From NCBI RefSeq assembly GCF_965363235.1, contig NC_134849.1, positions 13,232,863 to 13,296,862 on the forward strand: DNA of 64,000 nucleotides. The letters are read 5' to 3'. This DNA comes from Mytilus galloprovincialis (taxonomy: Eukaryota > Mollusca > Bivalvia > Mytilida > Mytilidae). Position numbers and translations under genes: made by a program. Of this stretch, positions 1 through 10,300 are shown one piece after another. The notes beneath the pieces were generated by a model. It was not told the DNA's origin. It worked only from the letters and a program-made list of their open reading frames with translations, and made no database searches. Every line of letters starts with the position of its first letter. Positions within the stretch are counted from its first letter, which is position 1.

Positions 1-885
1 AAGCAGCATACATACAAGACAAATAGTGTGTGTGTCATATTGTTAATACTCCAGTAACAAGCAGCATACATACAAGACAAATGTCGTGTGTGTCATATTG
101 TTAATACTCAAGTAACAAGCAGCATACATACAAGACAAATATTGTGTGTGTCATATTGTTAATACTCCAGTAACAAGCAGCATGCAAACAAGACAAATAT
201 TGTGTGTGTCATATTGTTAATACTCCAGTAACAAGCAGCATGCAAACAAGACAAATGTCGTGTGTGTCATATTGTTAATACTCCAGTTACAAGCAGCATA
301 CACACGAGACAAATGTTGTGTGTGTCATATTGTAAATACTCCAGTAACAAGCAGCATACATACAAGACAAATAGTCTGTGTGTCATATTGTTAATACTCC
401 AGTAACAAGCAGCATACATACAAGACAAATATTGTGTGTGTCATATTGTTAATACTCCAGTAACAAGCAGCATGCAAACAAGACAAATGTCGTGTGTGTC
501 ATATTGTTAATCCTCCAGTGACAAGCAGCATACATACGAGACAAATGTTGTGTGTGTCATATTGTAAATACTCCAGCAAACAAGCATGCACCATGCACAC
601 GAGACAAATGTTGCGTGTGTCATATTGTTGATACTCCAGTTACAAGCAACATGCACACGAGACAAATGTTGCGTGTGTCAAATTGTAAATACTCCAGTAA
701 CAAGCAGCATGCAGACAAGACGAATGTTGTGTGTGTCAAATTGTAAATACTCCAGTAACAAGCAGCATGCATACAAGACAAATATTGTGTGTGTCATATT
801 GTTAATTCTCCAGCATACAAATAAAACAAATGTCGTATGTTTAATATTGATAATACGCTAGCATACAAGCAGCATACAAACAACG
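1..885. repeat. 58-bp satellite array, upstream of gene copy 1
   Basis: About 15 tandem units of 58 bp, with a core like AAGCAGCATACATACAAGAC followed by a GTGTGTGTCATATTGTTAAT part. Units differ by point changes and small indels and decay near 800-885. The array starts before the window. The same unit makes the much longer array at 26240-30945. Short open frames across it (for example 552-861) are periodic artefacts of the repeat, not genes. Confidence 0.95.
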
Positions 886-1259
886 TCTATGGCCTTTGCG
901 ATACAGTTATTCAACGAAAAATCATACACAATGCGATTTACATTTATTAGTGTAAGCATTTCAAATTTGTTTAATGTTCTAGGATGCGATGATCAAACAT
1001 CTGCATGGCCTTTGTTTGTCTTGTGTGTTTTTTTCATGTTCATGTTCATTTATATGTTTCGGAGTTTAGTATGGTGTCCATTTCGCTGAACTAGTATAAT
1101 ACATTATGCGTTGATTATTGACCAGCTGAAGGTTTTTTGGTGGTCACGGGGTGTTTTTTGCATACTGTTTAGTAAGGTTAATGTATATCTTTGACACGTT
1201 CGCCGTTTCATTTCTATGTTCATTGATTTACAAATCTTATGTTATGTTTTATTTTTCAG
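886..1259. repeat. decayed dispersed repeat before first exon
   Basis: No gene seen. The stretch around 1085-1230 (CTGAACTAGTATAATAC, then ACCAGCTGAAGG, then TTTGACACGTTCGCCGTTTC) looks like a worn copy of a mussel dispersed element that recurs in better shape at 19560-19740 and 6120-6180. A pyrimidine-rich tract ending in CAG at 1259 is the acceptor of the first recognised exon. The equivalent in copy 2 is 30950-31262. Confidence 0.5.
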
Positions 1260-1307
1260 CTTCTTGCAAACGTAAACATGTTCAGAAATTAAGTTGGATA
1301 TGATAAC
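1260..1307 (+). CDS. first recognised exon of copy 1, with split start
   Basis: This is a 48-nt exon between TTTTTCAG and a strong donor AAC|GTAAGT. Only its last 8 nt code (ATG ATA AC). Joined to 2243 they give MITCRLKLGC..., a short basic tail leading straight into the membrane anchor. An upstream ATG in the exon opens a 4-codon frame only. The same exon is conserved in copy 2 (31263-31310). The alternative start, an unspliced in-frame ATG at 2205, is absent from copy 2, so I prefer the split start. ATG 2280 is a further fallback. Confidence 0.65.
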
Positions 1308-4300
1308 GTAAGTACACCATATTTAAAAAAAAAGCGCTGAAAGTTTATCGTGTGGTCACTTTCTTACATAACAATAGCTTTTGACGGACCTTTCTTCGCA
1401 AATGATAATATTATACAATATCAAAGAGAGTCGAAACTAATTCATGAGTTTTGTTTGATCTTAATTTATCACAAGAAATTCTATCAATTTTGTATACCGA
1501 TGTTTCAAAAACTAATTGGATTGAATATCTGTTCGTCACTTACGAATTATTGAAACCTTACAACATACGGGTATATAAGTCACCCTTGTTTCCAGAGCCA
1601 AGCAGATGCAGGAAAGGAAACCAGTATATATATACTAGTTCATTATTACCATTGTTAAGTCAGTGTTACCATGGATACAAGTTACAAAGAGTACAATAAT
1701 ATAACCATACTGCATATTTGTTCTGCATACATGTTAAAAGGAAACCTCAAAATTTTGCGTTTTAAATGTTATATATCTTCAGTATCTGATAGAGTTGGTT
1801 TTTCTATAATATATATTATTTTCTGAATCTTTAATATGCAACATTGCGTCCTATTTCTCAATAGGTGAATAGTACTACAGGGATAATAAACCTCAAGAGT
1901 TGAAAATAAACTGTCAAGGTTTTGACAAAAAACAAAAACGACAAAGACAAGTAACTGTAAACAAAACACAAAATATAAAGAGTGCGCGAAACTCACAAGA
2001 GAGGTATCCAAAATCAATTCGTAAAAAAATACTTATAATGTCTTGGCAAAAAACGAAAAAAAGATTACAAAAAAAATAATATAATACAAAACACGAAAAA
2101 GAGAACTAAAGACTTAGCAACACGATCTACATCACAATGTGTAGGCGACCTCAGGTCATATTTTGTTTAAGGAATTCTTAAGTTCAAACTTTATTATTGG
2201 TTCTATGGTTTTTGGTTACTACAAAACTCATTTTATTTCTAGTTGCAGATTAAAATTAGGATGTCTAGCCTCTGTTGTTATGTTCTGTGGTTACATTCCC
2301 TTGTTTGCATGGATATATATGAGCAAAAAGTACGAAAATAATATTCATGTTGAGACTCCAGCTGTCCATATGCAGTCACGTGACAAATCTGTGCGTTCAT
2401 TTCAAGTGTTTGACAGGTCATTTATTAATGTAAAGGATTTTCGGAATACAGAATTTAAATTCGTACACTATAATTTGCCCAATATTTCATATCCTTTTAA
2501 TTGTACTGAAACGTTAGAACTGGTACCCCAGAAGAACCTTAATAAAATCAGAGAACCAGTCGAGGACATTCTTTGCATGGTAAGTGATTTTTTTAATCAT
2601 GAATTGAATTTGATTTCGGAGTGGGCAATGTATGTAGTTTATGTTGTTTTCCTACAATTCATATTTTCCAAACATTATCGGTTTTTTTTAAATATATGTA
2701 GAATAGACCGTTGGTTTTTCCGTTTGAATTGTTTAACACTGGTCATTTTGGGGGCCCTAGCTTGCTGTTCAGTGTGGGCCAAGGCTGCTTCTGGAATACC
2801 GTATATTGTCCTATAATAGTTTACTTTTAAAAATTTGACTTGGATAGACAGAAAATATAGGGTTTTATTTGGGTTTTTCATGTTGTAATCTTTAATTTTG
2901 CGGTTCGCTCTTCTCTTTTCTTTATATTTTTGCTCTTAATTCTCTATTCTTTATGTCTAAGCACCTAAACTTGTCGCTTTTCCTTATTTACTTGCATAGT
3001 TTTCTCTATAAATTATCTTTTGGCTCGACTTTATTTAGCCACTTATCTGTAGATTGTGCCAATAATTATATGTTATGTAAACCCCAATACAGCCCTCATA
3101 AACTAAATATACCATAATGCTTGATGCCATTTTTTAACATAAATATCTTCTTTTTTCCATCATATTTTCAATGTTGTCCAACGAATAAGCACCTATGTTT
3201 ATGGGTGACTAGGACATAGAAATATGGTCACTTTTGATGTTCTTCTGATTGGCAGTAAACCTTTGTCAAAGTGAGCCTGCCAAAGTGAGCCTGTCAAAGT
3301 GAGCCTGTCAAAGTGAGCCTACCAAAGTGAGGCTGCCAAAGTGAGCCGTGTAGGATGTATAAATACGCATCCAAGTTATGTTAGAATAGGGACATCGTTT
3401 AAAACAGTGCCCCGTTATGTGCACTTTTCGTGTAAAAGAGTGCCACGTTCTGTGCTTTTAAAGGACCCTTGCAATTATACAATATTAATAGTTATTTTCT
3501 TTTCATCGTAATCAAATAATGAATACGAACATATATAAAAAGATATTAATCCTCATTAAAATTGCTTGATTTTCAAAAATAATATCACCTACATAACTAT
3601 ATGTGTTTGTCATATGCATGTAGCTCTTCGTGTTGTTTTTTTTTGGTGTTATACATCTTTGTTTTCAAATTTTTGCTTTGAGCGTCCCAGGTCCTTAAAA
3701 AGATAATTACGATTGTTAAGATTTATAGTGTTATATTCATTTTCTAAAAAAAAAACACATTCTTATAACATAGTTTGCAAGACAGTTGAATTAACAAAAA
3801 ATACACGTCCTTTAAAGAGCTAACCTGTGTAACCCCGCCATATTCTGTATACTAGTATATGTGCCTGTCCCATGTCTGGAGTCTGTAATTCAGTGGTTGT
3901 CGTTTGTTGGTGTGTTACAGGAGCTTTGCTCATTATCAAAGGCCGTACAGTGACATATAGTTGTTATTTTCGGTGTCATTTGGTCTCTTGTGGAGACATT
4001 TTAAGAAAATGCATGTTCACTTCAAACACGGGGAAACATTCTACGACTCTGCATAGCACGTGATACAAACGTTTGTATAAAGTTTAGGACTTCAAACATA
4101 TTTGTCCTCAATCAGTACACTTATCATTATAAACATCCATTTTTGAAATGAGCATCTGGTTAAGTACCAAGGGTTGAAGTTCCATTAAATAAATGTTATG
4201 ATAATATTCAATTACCAGTTTGTGTGTTAAGAAAATGTGTCCCAGCCGAAAAATTGACACTAACAATATTACGTCGGTCAAAGAACTATTTTATATATAA

Positions 4301-7300
4301 ATTGAGGATTTATAATGTTTACGGATGTTTGCTAATGTTTTTCAATGTTTGCAACATATTCGGAATACTCTGGTTTTATCCATGCAGTTTCATTTAACAT
4401 TTTGCTCGCCAACCATTACTTTTCTTTTCATGATTTTATTACATTATGTTAAGTTTAAAAAGCAGTACATTTTTATGTATTTAAATTTTTTTTATAAAAT
4501 TATTGTTATTTTTCATTGTTTTTGAAAGAAAAAAGTTGCTAGTAATAAATGTGTGAAAGATCTAGAGAGAAAAAAAACCGCCAAAGTTTTAATGGGTTTT
4601 ATTGCAAAAACAAGCATACGGAATATGATATTTCCCCGGTTGTTTTTTAGTTCCTTTATTTACATTCTATGAAATCAAAGCAGTCTCTAAAAACCATGAT
4701 ATTTTGGGAAAAAAAGTAGCTAGCATCCTTACGTGCATCGCTATATATTTGTTATAGAAAAGACCAAGACTTCTGGAGAATTATAAGAACCCGTGTTGGA
4801 TAGAAGATGGACACCTTCGTTGTCTGCCATACTTCCACATTTTTGGTGTATGTAAATCAGGAACGACAGATTTATTCCGCCGGTTGATGATACATCACCA
4901 GATCATGCCAAATAAAGGATTGATGAAAAAAGAAACTTGGTTCTGGTCATGGAAACGGTATGGTGAACGTAAGTTATCATGGAAACGGTATGATGAACGT
5001 AAGTTGTCATGGAAACGGTATGGTGAACGTAAGTTGTCATGAAAATAGTATGGTGAACGTGAGATGTCATGGAAACGATATGGTAAACGTAAGTTGCCAT
5101 GGGAATGGTATTGGGAGCGTAAGTTGTCATAGAATCGGATAGTGAACATAAGTTGTCCAGGAAACGATTTGGTGAACGTAAGTTGTCATGGAAACAGTAT
5201 GGTGAACGTAAGCTGTTATGGAAACGATTTTGTAAACGTAAGTTTCATGAGAACGGTATTGGTAACGTAAGTTGTCATGGAAACAGTTACGTTGCACGTA
5301 AGTTGTATTGGAAACGGCATGGCGAACGTAAGTTGACATTGCAACGAAATTTCATAAAAGGTCGTTGTTTAGATACACTGTATTTGAACTCTGATTGATA
5401 GCTATTTAGTAAAAGAGGGACGAAAGATACCAAAGGGACAGTCAAACTCATAAATCGAAAATAAACTGACAACGCCATGGCTAAAAATGAAAAAGACAAA
5501 CAGACAAACAATAGTACACATGACACAACACAGAAAACTACAGAATAAACAACACCAACCCCACCAAAAACTAGGGGTGATCTCGGGTGCTCCGGAAGGG
5601 TAAGCAGATCCTTCTCTACATGTGGCACCCGTCGTGTTGCTGATCTGATAACAAATCTGGTAAATAGTCTAGTTCGATAGGTCACATTCATGAAAGGGAA
5701 GGGGATTGTAGTTACGACGTAAGGAAAAGAGGGACGAAAGATACACAGTCAAACTAAAATAAACTGACAACGCCAACATATTCGATATCATTTGTGAAAC
5801 GGTTATTCCATAACGGTCAACCAACTCGTGATGCCGTCCGTAAAATTTACGAAGTTGTCTCATTGGCAATCGTATACCAGGTCTCCTTATATCTATATAG
5901 TTACTGGTTATACGTCTAGATGTGAATATTTAATGCATATTCAAAAGGGAAACGCGTTGATTGATGGGATCTATCTATGTTAACACTGTTGACTATAATA
6001 GAACATTTCAGTTGCGAATTTAAATTTTTGTTTGGGCTTTAATTTCTTGATATCAAGAAATAATTTCATTTCAGAAAGGTTATTATCCGTAAGTAATGTT
6101 TCCGCAAAGTAAACATTTGAGGTTCTCTGTTCTATGGTCGGGTTGTTGTCTGTTTGATACATTCCCCATTTCCAATCTCAATTTTAATATTTTATATTTA
6201 AATATATACACAAGTATGTCGATGCCTTTTAAAAGCGTGTCATTACCCTCTAAAAGTCTGGGAATGAAGATGCTTTCCAAATCTTCCCCGTTATCCTAAT
6301 CGGATTTAGGTTATCGTTTCCTATATATAAGCACACGATCAGGAAATCAACAATTCATAAAAAAGTTCATACATGTAAGTATCCATAATAACAAGACACT
6401 GCAGCGTAAATTATGTACCTAGATGAAATCAGATTGGTCTAAAGATATAAATCAGTTCAAACAACAACGCACCACAATGTTATTAAAACGAGAAAACAAT
6501 TGTATAACTGACAAACTTCAGTTCAGGACAAACGGAAAATGAAAAGAATATCTTGACGAAACCAGTTTACTTACACATTTACTTTCAACATTAGCATTTT
6601 TTTTCAGTTTGTCGTGTTAATTTGGAAAATAATCACGAAACTACGATTCAAATTCCCGTGATTTCTCAGGTGTTTTATTGATATGTATGAATTTCAAATA
6701 TAAAGTGGGTTCTTTTTATAAAAGAGATTATGTGTAATTACAAAAATAACATTACAAAATTTTCAAGAGTGCAATCATTGGATAACAAATAATTTTTACC
6801 AAGCTTTTCTTTTTAGATTCAGATGGTCCAATTTCAACACTGAAGAATTTTACCGACATATTTGATGTCTTACCACAACGAGTTACATATAGTTATGACT
6901 TAGATATGTACTACTCACACTTCGTGACAGGTAAAATAATAATTGTAATGCAATTATTTTGCATCAATGATTCTGATTGGATGACAGTAATTCTCTATCA
7001 TCTTGTCTGTAACTAAGAAAGTATTGATTGTAATAAAACAAAACATTGTCATGTTGCGAAAACAATATGTACAATGGGAAAAAATCTTCTATCAATAATT
7101 ATCAAGGTACCAGGCTTATAATTTGATACACAATACGCTTGTTTCGTCTACATACGACACCTCAGTGACGCTTAGATTAAAATAGTTAAAAAGTCAAACA
7201 AGTATAAAGTTGAAGAGCAATTACATCTACTATACACAAGACACAATGTTTCAATTTGTCGACATGAAAAGAAAAACAAATAAGATCCAGTAGGATTAAA

Positions 7301-10300
7301 TCAGTTTGTACACTAGTCTTACTACTTCCAACCTTTCATGTGAAGGGGAAAGTCGCGTGTGCTGTCATAATATTATCATAATGTAAACAAGTACAACAAG
7401 TCAGCTTTTTAGCTCACCAGGACGCGAAGGGCCCGATGTGAACTTATGCCATCAATTGGCGTCCGTCGTCTGTCGTCGTAAACTATAAAAAAAAAACCTT
7501 CTCTTATGAGACTACTGGGCCAAATACCTTCCAGCTTGAACTAAATGTTCCTTATAATATGTTGTTTATAAATTGTATCCGAAGTTTTGATCCATCGACA
7601 AACATGGCCGCCATGGCTAAAACAAGAACAAGGGGTTAAATACAGTTCTCAAAACCTAAAGCTTTTAGATCAAATCTGTTAAGGAATAAATTGCTCAATT
7701 GGTAAAGATCTATCAGCCCTGCAATTCAGAAAGATCGAAAAAAACATCTTGTTGGGTTGCTGCCACTAAATTGGTAGTTTTAAGGAAATTTTGCAGTTTT
7801 TTGTTATTATTTTGAATAATATTTTAGATAGATATATATATAAACTATAAACAACAATAATGTTCAGCAATGTAAGATCTACAAGACGTTCAATGACCAA
7901 AATTGTCAATTGACCCCTTTTGGAGTAATTGCCCTTTTAAAACAATTTTAAACAATTTGTTCAAGTCTGCTAACATTTAACAATCTCTCCACTGAAACTA
8001 TTGTGCCTAATACTTCTTAACTTTAAAGAATGTTTCTTTTGAAATCTAATTGATGAATTGTATCCAAATTTTTGAGCCATCAATAAACATGGCCGCCATG
8101 GCTGAAAATAGAATATAGGGATCAAATGCAGTTTCTGGCTTATATATCAGAAACTAAAGCATTGAGAGCAAATCTGATTTGGTTAACAATGTTCAAAAGG
8201 TAAAGATCTATCAGCCCTGAAGTTTTTAGACATCCCGAACAACCCATTGTTGATTTGCTGCCTCTAAATTTGTTATTTTAAGAAAAATTTGCAGTTTTTG
8301 GTTAATATCTGATTTATTTATATTATTGAAGATAATGATAAACTGTAAACAGAAAAAATGTTCAGCTGATAAGATGTACAAAAAAACTTTGATCAAAATT
8401 GTCAATTGATCCCTTAAGGGGTTATTTCCCTTTAATGACAATTTTACACAAGTTATTCATATTTTGAAAAAAAATTTCCTTGCACGTCAAGAAACATTGA
8501 CACTTTAGCAAAATGAAACATATGGTAGAAATGCATTTCTTTGCTTAAAGAAGAAAATATGACAAATACAATGAACATTTAAATGGCATTTCTAAGCCAC
8601 TCATTAATATGTATTGAAAATCAAAAATAATCATTTATGAAAGATTTAGGCAAAAACAAAAGTGAGCGATTCAGGCTCTTGAGAGCCTCTTGTTTAATAG
8701 AAAAGTCACATAAAAATAACATTTTTTTATAAACTATCAAAAAATACAACATTTATTGTAAAAACAGTAGAGAAAACTCTTATGTCCTGTGTTGTACCGA
8801 ATGAAAGAAGTTTCAATGTTAATTATACGTAAAATAGAGGCGAAATAAACCTAAGAACTAACTCAAACTCATCAGTAAAGAGAATAACATGAGGAAAAAA
8901 TCCAATTAACATACAACAACACACAAAACACAACAACGAAAAGTAAACACAGAGTAATACGAACCCCACCATAAAAAAAAGAACCTTAAGAAAGCTTATT
9001 CAGTTCATTCATTTTCCCTGTTTTTATTAAGGTCATGGCGATCCAATGGACATCTGGTACCCTTTTAATTGGACATTGATACCGCAGAATAATCCTACAT
9101 CAGAAGAACCAGTTTATATAACACCGAATCTGATATCTCATATAAATCCAAATATCAGGCTAATTCTCGTTATACGAGACCCAGCTGAAAGGTAATTCTT
9201 TGAGAGAGAATTTAGCATTATTGTCATATTTCGTTTTTGGTCAATTAAGAGAACCAGCGAACTTCGGTAGGAAAACTGACAATCCTGTTCAATTGAGGTT
9301 ACAGTCGAGCGCTAATGCACGTACAGAATTAAGTTTCCTGAAATAAGTCAGATATTGTATTCATTCATTAATCTGTATTTTTTTAAATCCATTTTACAAA
9401 TATTGTTGAACTATACAGACTGAACTACAGCGATCCTTAAATATTAATAAACTGGCGAAAATACATGTACAATAGAAAACCTGTTGAGTTTGAATATTAT
9501 GAAGCCTTTGCAAACACGGAATTGTCTATTCTGATAAAAGATTTGATGCATTAGCTATCACAAATAAGAATCATTGATTTGTTTTTATAGATTAGACCGT
9601 TGGTTTTCCGTTTGAATGGTGTTACACTAGTAATTGTTGGGGTCCTTTTTAGCTTGCTGTTCGAGATGACTCGAGGCTCAATGTTAAAGACCGTACCTTG
9701 ACCCATAATGGTTTACTTCTATAAATTGTTACGTGGATGGAGAGTTGTCTCTTTGGCACTCATACCACATCTTCCTATATCCATTGATTTATTTATTTCT
9801 GGACATAACACTTCAAGGTAGTAGTAATCTAACCATTTGCGTTCTGGAAACGTAGATTTTAAGATGCATAAATCTTTTGGTTATTAGTAAAATATGATTG
9901 TGTTCTTGTCCAAGTCGGGAGCCTGTTGTTCAATGGTTATCATTGGTTCTGTCTGTCATATTTATTTTTCGTATAAATTAGACAGTTATTTTTCACAATT
10001 GAATTATTTCATGCCATTTATAGCCAGCTATGTTGTATTTGTGCTGTAGTTGTTGAAGGCCAGATTGACTGTAATATTTTTTGTATCTATGAAGAACTAA
10101 CATCAAAAAGTTGGTGCACACTGAATCACCCGCATTTTGTATGTTCTTTCGAATAGACAGAAAAAATATTACAGTTATTACTTATAATTTAATTCAAATC
10201 CATTTTATACCAGAGTAAAAATTGTGAAAATAAACGTTGATGACGTCATGGTAACATTACAAAATTATGTCTATCATCTGATAGACAAAACACTGTCAGC

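Noticed and set aside
552..861. Overlapping open frames with repeated MCHIVNTPVTSS-like peptides (also 27394-30805, both strands)
   Set aside because: They follow the 58-bp satellite period and change frame with it; no codon signal beyond the repeat.
2205..2816. Single long frame from ATG 2205 continuing past 2579 as an unspliced protein
   Set aside because: The strong donor at 2580, loss of the frame in copy 2 and the perfect phase of the spliced model make read-through unlikely.
4895..5149. Minus-strand frames rich in RFHDNLRSPY repeats (also 35092-35506)
   Set aside because: Shadows of the splice-donor minisatellite.
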